The notes under the pieces: generated by a model
What the model saw: the letters and a program-made list of their open reading frames with translations, nothing else
What the model was told of the DNA's origin: nothing
Database searches by the model: none
Source of the DNA: Rhizophagus irregularis
Lineage: Eukaryota; Glomeromycota; Glomeromycetes; Glomerales; Glomeraceae
Reading direction: 5' to 3'
DNA: 64,000 nt
NCBI RefSeq assembly: GCF_026210795.1
Contig: NC_089452.1
Coordinates: forward strand, 2,356,001-2,420,000
Shown here: positions 1-10,434 of the stretch, one piece after another
Position numbering within the stretch: position 1 is the first letter of the stretch
Layout of the letters: every line of letters begins with the position of its first letter
Position numbers and translations under genes: made by a program

Positions 1-200
1 TAATACTAAATAGTTATATGTGCGACATAAATGTTAATCATTATAGGATAATCCGGATAATCCGGATAATCTAAAATTTTATTCATTTGTAAATTCTTAA
101 ATCCGGATATCCGGTTAAAATTAACCGGATACAAATTTGGATAATAGGATAATCCGGATAAATCCTAGGATTTTATCCGTTCAAGGAAAGCTCTAATTGA
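1..200. repeat. short ATCCGG-type interspersed repeats
   Basis: The first 200 bases hold many copies of GGATAATCCGGATAA-like words plus a small palindrome around positions 100-130 (ATCCGGATATCCGG). No reading frame runs through them. The pattern resembles the subterminal repeats of a DNA transposon cut by the window edge, but no terminus can be defined here. Confidence 0.5.
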
Positions 201-291
201 TGTTGGCATGGCTATCTTTCTTTATGTAAAAAAGAATTATTCAAAATTAAGTAACTATTCGGAGCAGTCCTTACACAACTTGTCTGTTAAG

Positions 292-897
292 TCACTTGGG
301 CTTACATTCCCTACACAACTCAATATTAAGCTCTGCAAGTCTCGGGGTATGGTCCTCCAAAGTTCGTGGATGACCGGAAGGACCAGAGGAAGGTGTCCCA
401 TTAGTCGTATCTTGCTGTAAGATAAAATCATCATATTCATCTTGGTCAGCCTGAATAGCGGCCCTGATTTGTTGTATATCATTGAAAGTTAACCACTGCC
501 CATCAAGATTTTCCTCATTATAGCGTGTTTCATTGATGATTTCCTCTATAAGCGCTTCTTCTTCATAATGGACAAGGTAGTAATCCTCAACTACCTCATA
601 GTCACTCTCAATCAGTCTATGATATGTTCTAGTATCACATCAAACATAACGTCCTGTATCTGTATTTAAATATACAGGTTGCTCTTCAGGTGGAGGTGCA
701 GTTTGTCTACGGACAAGCCTTCCATCAATATAATCATGGGATTCCATAACTATTTGATTAAAGGTATCTCCACCGATAATAATTGGACGTCCAGTTATAG
801 GGTTAGCTATATAAGGATAAGACATGTCTTTTTTTCTGTATGTGTCTACATACCTAATAGTTTCCTTCAATTTATAATAACCAAGTGACATGGTCAT
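292..897 (-). pseudogene. small acidic protein with NP-TGR-GG motif, one in-frame UGA
   Basis: Reading starts at 897 and runs about 85 codons to a UGA at 640-642. It then continues in the same frame for about 115 more acidic codons to a stop at 292-294, just after a CREC motif. Near residue 30 it has the signature NPITGRPIIIGGDTF. This resembles the short NP-x-TGR-x-I-x-x-GG motif of the two-cysteine adaptor domain in large DNA viruses, although the flanking cysteines are not evident. The acidic C-terminal half ends in a Cys-x-x-Cys pair. It is the outermost gene of element A. Function is unknown, and the domain resemblance is by eye only. Confidence 0.5.
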
Positions 898-1107
898 CAG
901 TCCTTATCAAGGTAAACATAGCTTGAGCTTGAATTTTATTAATTAATGCCGAAGTAACTTTAGAGAAAACAAAGTAATCTAAAAAGTACCGCAACAAGTG
1001 CAGAACTAATAGAAAAACAAAGAACAAATAATCTTCCGAAATTACAAATAAGAAAAGCTAAGATTATAAACCCCACCCTCTCTATATAAATAACTACGGC
1101 TACTCCC

Positions 1108-1265
1108 CCCATCAGTCCTTATCAAAAAATACAAGAATACCTGATGATGAGGTTACATGGTTATCAGTCCTTATCAAAAATGCAAGGATACCTGATGATA
1201 AGGTTACATGGTCATCAATCCTTGTCGAAAAAATGCAAGGTTACCTGATAAATAAGTTACTGGGT
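1108..1265. repeat. tandem repeat, about 51 bp x 3
   Basis: Three imperfect copies of a unit containing CATCAGTCCTTATC and ACCTGATGATAAGGTTACAT begin near 1111, 1163 and 1214. A fourth, isolated copy of the core lies at 885-910, beside the start of the 292-897 gene. The repeats lie between two genes of element A and could be promoter-associated or subterminal. Confidence 0.6.
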
Positions 1266-1569
1266 TATTGGCCTAGAATGCATTCATGGAAAAACTATGG
1301 ATTATATTACAGAAAATGTGAACGGAGTTCATGTCACGTGATACCCTGAACAAATGTGTAGAGTGTCACGTGATTTCATGCGGTACGTAGATCATTTCCT
1401 TTTTGGGCGATACCCGTTCCACAAAAAATCGATTTGGTAAGAATGCGTTTGGAACCTTGTGTAACATAAATTTCCTTTTTCGGTAATTCGGGATTACGCG
1501 GTAATGCCGGCCGGATCTAAAAAATATGACTCTGCAGGGTAATTCCTACGAAAGTCAAGTACAAAATGC

Positions 1570-2238
1570 TTACTCCTGTTGAGTCCAATCATTCCACTTC
1601 CAGTCCAATCTCCAAGGATCGCCTCCCCATCTATGTTCACTTAATGCATGCTCTATGGTTTCCCTTTCCTGGGGGTCCACAACCATCCCATTCCTAAGCA
1701 TTTTCTCCATAATATAAAGCTGATTCTCGGTGAGGCGGTCTATCCATCTTTTATAGAAGTTGTTTACATCTTCAAATGATATCCAGTCAATATTCCCTTT
1801 TTCAAACGGCTTTCCAAGAGCTTGGACATGCCCAATTGTAGTAGCGTAATTTTTCCATCTCTTATATGTAAGGTTGCTTGTCTAAACCTCTTCAAAATCC
1901 TACGATTAGTTTCGTCAAAATTTTACTATAGATTTATTATAGTTTCGGCAGAGTTTCAGCAGTTTCAGCATTTATAATAAGTTTCAGCAGTTTCACCTTT
2001 CTCCAAAGTTTCGCCAGTTTTTTAATATAACTTTAATATAGTTTCGGCAGAATTTCGCTTTTCGGCGAAACGCCATCTTGCCTAAACCCCTAGGTTTCGG
2101 CAAGCAACCTTACTTATATGCTTCTTGACGAACCTCCTGCCACCACACACTATCTACTTTACTCGCTGCAATAAGGTCAGTATCTGGGATCTTTGCAACA
2201 ATGCGTTCGACTATTTCTACTGGTAATCAGTCCAACAT
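1570..2238 (-). pseudogene. F-box-like gene split by a MITE
   Basis: The reading begins with ATG at 2236-2238, meets UGA at 2227-2229, then opens with LPVEIVERIVAKIP, a typical F-box helix pattern, followed by a W-rich segment. It is interrupted by a 244-bp MITE at 1869-2112. If the MITE and one 8-bp target copy are ignored, the frame is continuous through a Trp/Glu-rich C-terminus to TAA at 1570-1572. F-box proteins join substrates to SCF ubiquitin ligases; that role is inferred. The upstream sequence carries GTAATTGAAGATGG and ATAAGTAACATA, which recur before other element genes. The F-box call rests on the LPxEIV pattern and hydrophobic spacing. Confidence 0.5.
1869..2112. mobile_element. 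244-bp hAT-like MITE
   Basis: The termini are perfect inverted repeats TAAGGTTGCTTG / CAAGCAACCTTA. They are flanked by the 8-bp direct repeat CTTATATG at 1861-1868 and 2113-2120. The 8-bp duplication and the TAAGG terminus fit the hAT superfamily. The interior is made of TTTCGGCAG / TTTCAGCAG words and has no coding capacity. It sits inside the F-box-like gene at 1570-2238. Confidence 0.85.
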
Positions 2239-2331
2239 GATGTTATGTTACTTATACTATAGCCATCTTCAATTACTGTATGCCCATTACAAATGGATAA
2301 AAAATATAAACTAAATTCGTACAGGAGCCGC

Positions 2332-2802
2332 TTATGCAAGAAGTTCTGCTAAGGTTTTCTCAGCCTCATTCATAGTGACAGCTCGCTTTGGGGGATCTGT
2401 TAATGAGTCCTTAGTTACATTATAATACAACTCGAAGAGGGCCTCAAGTTTGTCTAAAAGAGCTTGTTTATTCTTGTATGATTCACGAATCTTTGCTATC
2501 TTAGCAGTATATGCTGCATTATCTGGGAAGAGTTTTCTGGCCACGAACTTCACATATGATACAGGAGACTTTGCTGTCTGGATTCTCTTGATATACTTCA
2601 CATGATCCTGGACAAGGTAGCTGGTTTTGCTAAACCCAGATACTAATGCGACTACTATAGTGCCTTTTAATGCACGGATAATCTTGAGGACAGTTTCATC
2701 AGAGACAATGGTGAACTGATTGCATGATACATCATAAATAACTTCATCACTAATGCTGTCAGTGCGGTTAATAATGCTTGCTAATTCAGTATATGTTGAC
2801 AT
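2332..2802 (-). CDS. hypothetical element A protein, 156 aa
   Basis: This is an intact reading frame of 156 codons, mixed alpha/beta in composition. It has a hydrophobic stretch near residues 45-60 (IVVALVSGF) and a lysine-rich helical region near residues 85-125. No family was recognised. Upstream of the ATG lie TTTGAAGATTC and a TATAA-like AGTATAAGG, matching the AATTGAAGA-type promoter motif seen before other genes of element A. It lies between the F-box-like gene and the polymerase on the same strand, so it is probably a structural or accessory gene of the element. Confidence 0.6.
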   Translation of the reverse strand: MSTYTELASIINRTDSISDEVIYDVSCNQFTIVSDETVLKIIRALKGTIVVALVSGFSKTSYLVQDHVKYIKRIQTAKSPVSYVKFVARKLFPDNAAYTAKIAKIRESYKNKQALLDKLEALFELYYNVTKDSLTDPPKRAVTMNEAEKTLAELLA

Positions 2803-2915
2803 AATTCCTTATACTTTTTTGTACTTTGTAATAAATAAGAATCTTCAAATTGACTTTACATTCAAGCAAGAAAAAATATATATACCTACTGTAAATCCAA
2901 CTGCATTCTTGGCAA

Positions 2916-4771
2916 TCATGTCCAGATAACCTTGTTTGCATTTTTCACATGGCAGTATCCTGCGGTTTCAAACTTGAGAGCTTTCAATGCTTTGGATGCA
3001 TTTTCTGGACAAGTGATAAGTGTAGGACTACTCGGCTGTTCCTCTAGAATAAATCCATCTGTATGGATGCATCGTACTTTATTCTTATATGGTTCTAATA
3101 ACTCTGAAGTCATCTTCCGTCCATGTGCTAATAAGAATGGAGCAATCCTAGAATACTCACCCTTGAAGGGACTACCTGGGTTTGTGAATTGGAATCGCCA
3201 CTGGTCAGATCCTCCTGGTATGATGGAGTCAAGTGTGTGGCCTTCCAGAAACTTGAATGGATCTGTTTGATCTGTGGTGAGTGTCTTGTAATTGCGTTTC
3301 CTCTGGCAGAGTGCTCCCCATAATGTATTGAAAACTCTCTTTGCAACACGACCAGCCACGCCACCCTGGTTCTTTATATTAAAGAGAAAGTGAACATACT
3401 CACCAAATATTACAGTCCCAGGAATTCTTGCTTCTCTGTCATATATCAAGGCATTTGGCTTTCCATCCTGGATTAACTGTATATCAACACCAAGTTTCTT
3501 TGCTCGTTGTAAGTCAATGAATGTATAGACTCCCTTCTTATTCTGTCGGAAGAGAATGTCATTACCACTTACCTTAGCACGAAATAATCCATACAAGGCA
3601 TAACCTCTGTGGTCTACAAAGTCTTTGAGTATTTGAAACTTACCTTGTTGGATTGGAAAGTTAGCATTCGATTGCTGAATACTTGGATACTAACTTGTCA
3701 CGTCGTATTGTCTTCCATAGCCCTTCCATTCATTATCTGCCCAGATAAGACCTCCCATCATTGCATCACTTATCCACTCTGCTTCGACTGGATCAAGAGG
3801 ATCATTAGCTGGAACTCCTACACTAAACTGTTCAAAAAGCCAGAGAGCAGTTCCCTTGTACGACCAGTTGTGGTAAGATAAGTCGATTCCTAGACTGAAC
3901 TTCTTTGTAGCCTGTAGAAAGGAATCCCGCTCTTCATGGATCCTCTGGTATGTTTCCTCAAGTGTTTCATATATTCCAGTTTTACGATTCTTCTCAATAG
4001 GGATGAAGGAGTAACTATCAGAGTTCTTACCTTTCTGAAACTGTCCAACTGTAAGAGACTTAACTGTCTTACCATTGTATATTGTTACTACATTATTAAC
4101 CCCATCTTCACGATAAACAAAGGGAGACTTTTGTTTTCTATCTAATTTACTAGGGTGAAGTCTTTCAGGATTCAGTGCAAGAGAGTAGTGGCCTTCAGAC
4201 AGGATGAGGGTTGCACGTCTGTCAGATTTGCTCTTGGAAATTCGAGTGGAATTCCTACAATATTAAGTGCAAGGCTTCCTGCAAGTTGTTCAACCTTATC
4301 CATATATGAGACTGGAACTGGAGCATCACGATTGAGACCTAATGCCTTTTTGATATATTCAGGCTTTTTTATAGTCTCAGGTATTTTAGAGAATATACCA
4401 TAGATATGCTTCAGGCATTCATACAGGCAATCATTTAGCTCCCCATTGCATCCCCCTGCAACCGGTGGAGCATCTCTCACATAAATTATGAATCGTTCAA
4501 AGTAATCAGGATCTGCATCATCCAGTAGTTGTGCTTCATCATAGTGGTCCAAGAGTGAGAAGAGGCTGGCTGGTTGGTTTCCTGATGTCCATCCACCGGG
4601 TTTCCAGTTTTCATAGGGAAGTAGGATCTGGAACTTTCTATCTGGAAATCGCGCCTGGAGAGTCTGACCGAGTCTGGTGATAGCTCCTCTGGAAAAGCGG
4701 GCACCGGAATACTGAAGTTCCTTGATATCAGGTCGTGTTGGTAAAGTGCGGGCGATTCTTGAGTATTGCAT
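2916..4771 (-). pseudogene. divergent family-B DNA polymerase-like gene, broken
   Basis: Two open segments (4771-4172 and about 4190-2916) join if one base is restored near 4190-4195. One TAG at 3690-3692 lies inside the catalytic core. Visible motifs in order: an NDCLYECL segment near residue 115; motif A as YDVTS-stop-YPSI around 3680-3700; motif B as KRVFNTLWGAL around 3320-3350; motif C as IHTDGFIL around 3040-3060. These fit a family-B DNA polymerase palm of the viral or plasmid type, at about 620 residues. A classical 3'-5' exonuclease domain was not recognised. It is clearly different from the polymerase at 45044-48940. The neighbouring D5-like helicase supports a replication role in element A. 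Confidence 0.6.
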
Positions 4772-4856
4772 TTTTATGTATATGATTTGTCTTCAACTAT
4801 AAATAATATCTTTCTATATATATACGAAAAAAAAAAGAAATAATCTCAAATAGCGC

Positions 4857-5449
4857 TTACAATATGTCGTTGATAGCTCCCTCAGTATCCTCTTCGTCCC
4901 AGTCATCAATGATTCCATTGGCGGCCTCCCATTCACGTTCCATATCAGTTTTTGGACGTTCCTCTGGGATTTCTCGTGCCTTACCTTTATTCATCTTCAT
5001 AGTTTCATAACCAGAGGTAGTAGGGATAATCTCGGCATCATGATCCTCCTTGTATACTCTTATTAGATTTGCGAGTTCTTTACGGCTAGGTGTTTTAGGT
5101 GAGTTCCCATTATATTCGATCCAGTCCTTGAAGTGGTCTACTACCTCCCTAAAGTAGTACTGGTACTCGTCCTCAATACGTGTTGTGGGACATTCCTCTA
5201 CTTCAAATGCGAGTATTTCCCAGTCATACTCGTCTGACGCGTTTTGGTACTTAGCCCATAAATCCTTACCTGTATTGTAGAGATCATTGAAGACCTGGTC
5301 CTTTGAATTCTTGACCCATGGCTTATGATCCCATCAGTGCCTTTCATGCCAAGCCCAGTGTGCTCGAGTACCTTCCTTTGGTTCAGGGTCCCATTCAACT
5401 TCTAGTTCTGTGTCGGGTTCTGGGATAGGTTGCTCTTTGAGAGTCAGTT
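4857..5449 (-). pseudogene. acidic ORF downstream of helicase, in-frame UGA
   Basis: A continuous reading of about 200 codons runs from just after the helicase stop (5450-5452), in another frame, to TAA at 4857-4859. One UGA lies at 5334-5336, next to an HWAWHERH segment. The product is acidic (DDWDEEDTEG near its end) and Trp/Tyr-rich in the middle. It has no start codon of its own near 5450, so it may be the shifted C-terminal extension of the helicase or a separate gene with a lost start. No family was recognised. Confidence 0.45.
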
Positions 5450-7417
5450 CTACTCAGGTTCTGTAGAAGATTTGGAATCTGCGAGAGATTCGGATTTAGC
5501 AGAAGATTCTGCAGGAGACTCAGGTTGTTGCTCAGGAACTTGGTCTGCAGTTGTAGGATCTGAGTCAGATAACAAGTCATCTAAAACGTCGTAATCATCA
5601 TCAGCTTCAAATGCAGGTTCCTCAGCAGGCGGCTCATTTTCTTGATCAGGTTCCTCATCAGATAGATAACAGTCTGAGAAACTGTCTATAATTTCATCAG
5701 TATCTGACTCTATGGAAGCTGGAGATTCCTCAGGAATAGGATCCTCTTTGATGACAGGTACAGGTTTTACCTTCAAGCAATCAGGTTTAGGTGGTACTGG
5801 TGGAGGAGCCTTTTTGGCAACTGGTTGCTCTTCAGTAGGTTTTTCTTCAACAGGTTTCTCAACAACTAGCTCCACTTCCTCTTGATCTACTTGCGATTTA
5901 CTAGCTGGATTATATATATTTGCTAAGAACTTCACCAAGGCATTTGGATCAGATGCGGGCTTCTCAGGAGTTTCTACATCTATTCCTTCTATATTGATTT
6001 CATCTGTTTCGTGAATCCATTTTTTGGTGAGAAACTTCTTGTAAAGGTCCTCCCTGGATATGCTGTAAACTCGTGGTATTGCCTTACCTATACGTATTTT
6101 TCTGCTATTTATACCCAACTCATTTGATAGGATTCTAGAAGCGTTTATCTTTGATAAGGGTGTAATGCAATGAGTTTCACAGTATGAAGTATATACTCTA
6201 TAAAATTCTTGAACAGGTAGGTCGGTTATATAATTTTTTACTATGAGGTAAGTGTCCTTTATGAATTGAAATAGGGGTGGAAGAGTCGATATGATGTGAT
6301 CCTGCTTAGATGTTGTCATAGGTGGTGGATTCCCATTGAAGTCTGGGTAAGCATCTGCAATGGCTCTCAAGTAAGCATAGAATGCCTCACTGGCGCCTGG
6401 GTATTTCATAGCGTCACTGAGTTTCTTAAAGTAGTTGAGGTCTTCCTTGCGGAATGGTGACACATCCAAGAACACTGTGCGCCTATCATCATTCTCCACT
6501 CTGAGAGCATTTTCATTAGTGAGTACAATGGTGGATATAAAGTTTTTGTAATGTGTTGGCATCTTGTATTTTTCATGGATTTCCATTATGTCGCCTGTTA
6601 CCTTATCCTTCAATGATCGATACAGATTATTCCACTGGCTTTTTTCTGTAGGCATTTCCTCAAGGAGGAGAAGAACCTTACCTTGTAATTGCCCATTGAA
6701 ACTTCCAAGAATCGTTTGAGGATCGCTGGTCTTATAAACAAGTTGAGTACCTAAGACACTACGTTGAATGAAATCTGTTATAATACTCTTACCCCAACCC
6801 TGTCCAGATTTCAGGTAGAGAATCGAATACATTTTCCTTCCAGCTGTCACACCGGCCAACCACTTTATGATATACTCAGTAAGATTCCAATCGCCTGAAC
6901 ACCAGATATCCTGAATGTGAGAGAAGATAAATTTAACCACGAGGTGGGTTGTAGATTCAAAAGTGGATATCGGACGCAGGATATGGAGGAATCCTGGAAA
7001 GATATTGAGATAAAGTTGGCCACCTAGTTTAAAGATACGGGATTTTTGAGGGTCACAGGTAGCTACACATACAGTACTATATTCGATCATAAACCATTTG
7101 TTAATATTAAATTCAACCTTTTGTGAAGGACCCTGTTCAGATTGTGTGTAAAAGACTTTGGTAATTGGACGGATAAGTTTATTAATATTTTTATCAGGGA
7201 TGTGCTCGAGGTTTTTGATTTCTGACCGCCACATGAAGACTTCATGCGGGTTGGAGTAGGGGATAAAGTAACTGCAAAGATAACCTTTAGCTTGATTGAG
7301 ATCTTTCATATTCTTTGCAGCGTTAATGAGCTGTTTAAGCTCATTAATACTAAAAGCCTTCTTCTGTTCACCGAACTTGGAGATAACTTGAGCTTGATTG
7401 CTAGTTTGGGCAGTCAT
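5450..7417 (-). CDS. D5-like SF3 helicase / primase-helicase (element A)
   Basis: About 655 codons. The central part (residues about 190-370) is an SF3 helicase: Walker A SGQGWGKS, Walker B KVLLLLEEM, sensor-like STIVLTNEN, and an Arg-finger region NDDRRTVFLD. This is followed by the D5-type C-terminal segment with FYRVYTSYC. Such proteins unwind DNA at replication forks of large DNA viruses, virophages and Polinton-like elements. Residues about 515-655 are a low-complexity acidic Pro/Glu/Ser-rich tail. The ATG at 7417 was chosen because the 61-bp upstream segment and the ATG are conserved in the second helicase at 62720. It is the best preserved gene of element A and lies next to the polymerase on the same strand. 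Confidence 0.8.
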   Translation of the reverse strand: MTAQTSNQAQVISKFGEQKKAFSINELKQLINAAKNMKDLNQAKGYLCSYFIPYSNPHEVFMWRSEIKNLEHIPDKNINKLIRPITKVFYTQSEQGPSQKVEFNINKWFMIEYSTVCVATCDPQKSRIFKLGGQLYLNIFPGFLHILRPISTFESTTHLVVKFIFSHIQDIWCSGDWNLTEYIIKWLAGVTAGRKMYSILYLKSGQGWGKSIITDFIQRSVLGTQLVYKTSDPQTILGSFNGQLQGKVLLLLEEMPTEKSQWNNLYRSLKDKVTGDIMEIHEKYKMPTHYKNFISTIVLTNENALRVENDDRRTVFLDVSPFRKEDLNYFKKLSDAMKYPGASEAFYAYLRAIADAYPDFNGNPPPMTTSKQDHIISTLPPLFQFIKDTYLIVKNYITDLPVQEFYRVYTSYCETHCITPLSKINASRILSNELGINSRKIRIGKAIPRVYSISREDLYKKFLTKKWIHETDEINIEGIDVETPEKPASDPNALVKFLANIYNPASKSQVDQEEVELVVEKPVEEKPTEEQPVAKKAPPPVPPKPDCLKVKPVPVIKEDPIPEESPASIESDTDEIIDSFSDCYLSDEEPDQENEPPAEEPAFEADDDYDVLDDLLSDSDPTTADQVPEQQPESPAESSAKSESLADSKSSTEPE

Positions 7418-7478
7418 TTTTTGTTCTATCAAATCGAGTACTAATTTATAGTTACCTAATCTTCAATTGCCGAATATT
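7415..7478 (-). promoter_or_regulatory. conserved 5' leader/promoter of D5 helicase (copy 1)
   Basis: About 61 bases upstream of the helicase ATG are identical to the bases before the helicase at 62720, ending in GATAGAACAAAAAATG. The segment contains GGCAATTGAAGATTAGG and GTAACTATAAATTAG. The protein-coding sequences beyond the first few codons are diverged, so the leader is under stronger constraint or was recently homogenised. Confidence 0.75.
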
Positions 7479-7651
7479 TTTTCCAAAGATCTGCACTCCT
7501 ACCAGGTTACCCTTCTGTAATCCTGTGGTCCTGCGATTCTGCGGTCCTCCGGTTATATCTGGTTATCTTTTAGGGGTAAAAAAAAACTATAAACCACGAA
7601 CCTTTACGACTGCTCTAAATCTTCCCTTCCCCTTTTTCAATCCACATATAT

Positions 7652-8088
7652 CTAGTGAAATCCACACCGCTCAACAGCCCACCTTACCATACAATGCTCT
7701 TTTCTAGCTTCCGATAACTCTTTACAAGCCTTTTGATATGCCTTCCAATTAAGCTCATGAAGTTCACGATTTCCAATACCCTCCTCCTCAAATGACTGAC
7801 CAAAATCATCCCCGCTTTTTCCTTCTTTTTTACTGCCCTGTCATATGCATCCTCGGCTTCTTTATGCCGCTTCCACAACTCGGCTTTACAACAGTTGTAC
7901 CAGAGTCTGTTAATTTTGAGATGTTTTTCGAATTCTTTAACCAGGAGGTTTCTGACCATCTCTCTCACTATGTCCAGGTCATTGAGGGGTGATGCCTGCA
8001 TTTGGATCCATTTATGGATTCCATAGATGTCTACAAGATCAAGACCAAGATCTTTGGCAACAGAAGTGGCTGCATGTAAGTTTATCAT
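7652..8088 (-). pseudogene. F-box-like accessory gene (element A), frameshifted
   Basis: The gene begins at 8088 and reads through an ELWKRHKEAEDAYDRAVKKK segment. It loses frame at a G-run near 7809-7812 and continues in the next frame as GQSFEEEG and WKAYQKACKE to TAG at 7652-7654. The gene at 44404 in element B has the same two blocks (LWKRHKKAEEAYDRAVEKK; GQSLEEEG; EAYQKACKE), so they are homologues of about 145 residues. In the B copy the block is preceded by an F-box-like helix pattern. Upstream here are GTAATTGAAC and ATAAGTAACATA promoter words. Function is inferred only from the F-box resemblance. Confidence 0.6.
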
Positions 8089-8219
8089 TGTATGTTACTT
8101 ATGGTATACCCATTGTTCAATTACTTATTTTTTCTGACAGGGGCGGGACGGGGTTGGTCTTACTGGCTCTATAGACCTTCTAGGGGCTTACCTGCTAACT
8201 TACCTGGTTTGCTACCTCA

Positions 8220-8480
8220 CTGCTTCCAACAGATTATTAGATGGAATCCTGACTTGTTCCAGATGTTCTGAATGTGGCAGATCTGGGGGGGTAAAAATAA
8301 AACTTTTTCTGGGGGGATGTCCTCTCATAATTTTTCTGAAACATCTGCCACATCTGCCACATCTGGGACAACCCTCTCATTATATCCATTATTGCTTCCT
8401 TTTCTATTGTTTTCTAGTTATTTGGTATATATATTTGTTTCAGATGTTGTCCCAGATTGTGGCGGATATATTGGGATTCC
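8220..8480. repeat. CAGATGT / CCACATCTG short-repeat region
   Basis: Several direct and inverted copies of CCACATCTG / CAGATGTT occur here (CACATCTGCCACATCTGCC around 8345; TTCCAGATGTTC at 8258; TTTCAGATGTTGTC at 8440), and G-runs lie near 8285 and 8314. The arrangement resembles a decayed inverted-repeat element at the edge of element A. No exact ends could be set. Confidence 0.4.
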
Positions 8481-9495
8481 TGAGCCCCGTAGGGGTCATA
8501 TAGGTACTGCGACGGGTCGTAAACCCGGAGGTGGGTGGTGCTTGCACCTCCCACATCCAGCCCGACGACTCAAAACGAATCTCTTGAGCCTTGCTCACAC
8601 GAGGGTTATGACTTCTTCGAAAGGAAAAATTACTAAGTCTCTTTCTGTATATATGTTTATTATTAAGGTGATTAATTGAATAACGATCATGAGCGTGAAT
8701 CGTTTTTTCGTAAGAAATTCCAGATCTTCGAGAGTAAATTCTTTTTGTTCTGTGTGTATTCCAGTGAGTGTATAAAAGGTTAGCATGATAAACCTTTGGG
8801 GTTATTGAAGGGTCTGTGATGTCAATATTTAATTCTTTTTTAGGGTTTTTAATATGTGTAAACACATCATTTTTAAAGAATGCTGGTTGATGTAAGACGC
8901 AAGCTCTTCTAAAGTCGGACATCAAGAACAGCGCTGGTACTTTACAAATACTTTTAGCAGAAGTATAGTCAGAGAATCCAGGGGTTATATGATTATGAGA
9001 ACAAGGAGTATAAATTCCAAAGTGAAAGCGATATCTTTTGTAGGTGAAATTAAAAAAAGTTTTAGTGCTAGTATTATGTGAGTCTATTTTACAAGCACGT
9101 GACATAATGATCACCTTGCGTTCAATTAATTTATCTCAGATAAAATTAAAAAATTTTTGTTGTATACGTCTGGGTAAAACTCTTTGTAAAGAAAAAAAGT
9201 GCGTGAGCATAACACTAATCTGGTATTTGTCATTGGGAAGTTTACTTGTGTTGGGATAACTAATCGGGGTAGTTTTCATGTGATAATCATTTGTATGGAT
9301 CTTAAGATAAGTTTCATTGGTGTTTGTGGTCTGATCAACAAGCTCAAAAAAGAAACTTTTTGATCTTCTGATTTCATAAATCTTGTTGTAACCAGCTCGA
9401 TTAGGACGAGTCATGTGAAATTTGGAAAAAGAAACGTCAAGGGGATATTTTTTCTCAAGGGAAGGTAAAATGTTTAAAGACTTTAAAGATGACAT
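8440..9495 (-). pseudogene. uncharacterised 350-codon gene interrupted by one UGA
   Basis: Two open segments, 9495-9136 and 9114-8440, are in the same frame and are separated only by a UGA at 9136-9138. The joined product would be about 350 residues, basic, and rich in Tyr, His, Asn, Thr and Arg. It has phrases such as SRRSGISYEKTIHAHDR and HITPGFSDYT. The composition and phrasing resemble lineage-specific repeated protein families of Glomeromycotina, but no domain can be named. It lies between element A and the first satellite MITE and has no visible partner. Confidence 0.45.
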
Positions 9496-10044
9496 AACTT
9501 CAAAAATTTTGGTATACTATAGTGAAAAAACTCTTTCCAAAAGCAACAGGGTGAATAAGGAGTACTTTCTGTCAAGGCCACCAAGTGGTCCTCACTCCTT
9601 CTATACCAACGTAAAGGGTTAAAAGTTTATTTTTTTAAAAAATTTGTGTATACTGCAGATTTCTATGAAATCTGACGGAAAGGGGGAAGAGTTTTTTTTT
9701 TTCTCACCTCCTATTTAATCCGAACAGGGTAGTTTAACATCATTTAGTATTATGAAGTCATGTGATAACCACTATTTGGATAATGAGTCTTTTTATTAAA
9801 AATGTTATTGTTTGCCTATTATGTAAACGAAGAATAATACCTACCATCTATATTATGTAAATTAAAATAACCATTACATAAATACCACCTAATAATGACC
9901 TTTTACATGAAATATTTTTTGGATATTTTTAGATCTACTTCCCTTATAAATTTTCGAGTTCATGACCTTTTATTTTCAAATTCAATAAGAAAATGCCACA
10001 ATTTGTAGTACATGTAGATTATTGTAGAAGAAACACAAAAAATT

Positions 10045-10368
10045 TTGATAAGTTCAAGAATAATGAAAGTTGTTATTAACTCAAAAACTTTTGATGGTAT
10101 TTTTGAACAGCTCACTACTGGGAAGTTCTATCTGCATCAGGTTGAAGTTTATGTCAGCAAAGATGGCGTGTTCTGGATGTTCGTTCAAGGTGGATTAAAA
10201 GACGAACTAATGTCTACATTTGCATATACATATATCAAGTTCGTAACACAAGCTAAAGAAGAATTACCAATCAATAGCACTTCAACTTTGGCAGCTGCAG
10301 CCCATTTTAACACATTTAGCCAACTTATACAAAGCTCTGCACAGCAGCCTTCTTTATTATTATTTTAA
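10045..10368 (+). CDS. small hypothetical protein
   Basis: This intact frame of 107 codons (an in-frame ATG at 10063 is an alternative start) encodes KVVINSKTFDGIFEQLTTG and a Ser/Thr/Ala-rich tail. Codon use is normal for an AT-rich fungal gene. No domain or secretion signal is evident. It ends 60 bp before the satellite MITE. It could be a degenerate exon or a small gene; support is only its length and composition. Confidence 0.35.
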   Translation: MISSRIMKVVINSKTFDGIFEQLTTGKFYLHQVEVYVSKDGVFWMFVQGGLKDELMSTFAYTYIKFVTQAKEELPINSTSTLAAAAHFNTFSQLIQSSAQQPSLLLF

Positions 10369-10434
10369 ACGAAGAATAACCAAAATAATTTACTATATAA
10401 TGATATTATACAACTATTGCAAGTTGCAAATAAT

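Noticed and set aside
1-8600. Terminal inverted repeats for element A
   Set aside because: I compared the 0-1.3 kb and 7.5-8.6 kb regions and found no convincing long inverted match; the left end may be outside the window.
8272-8679. 135-codon plus-strand frame
   Set aside because: It overlaps the reverse gene at 8440-9495 and the CCACATCTG repeat zone; composition is not protein-like.
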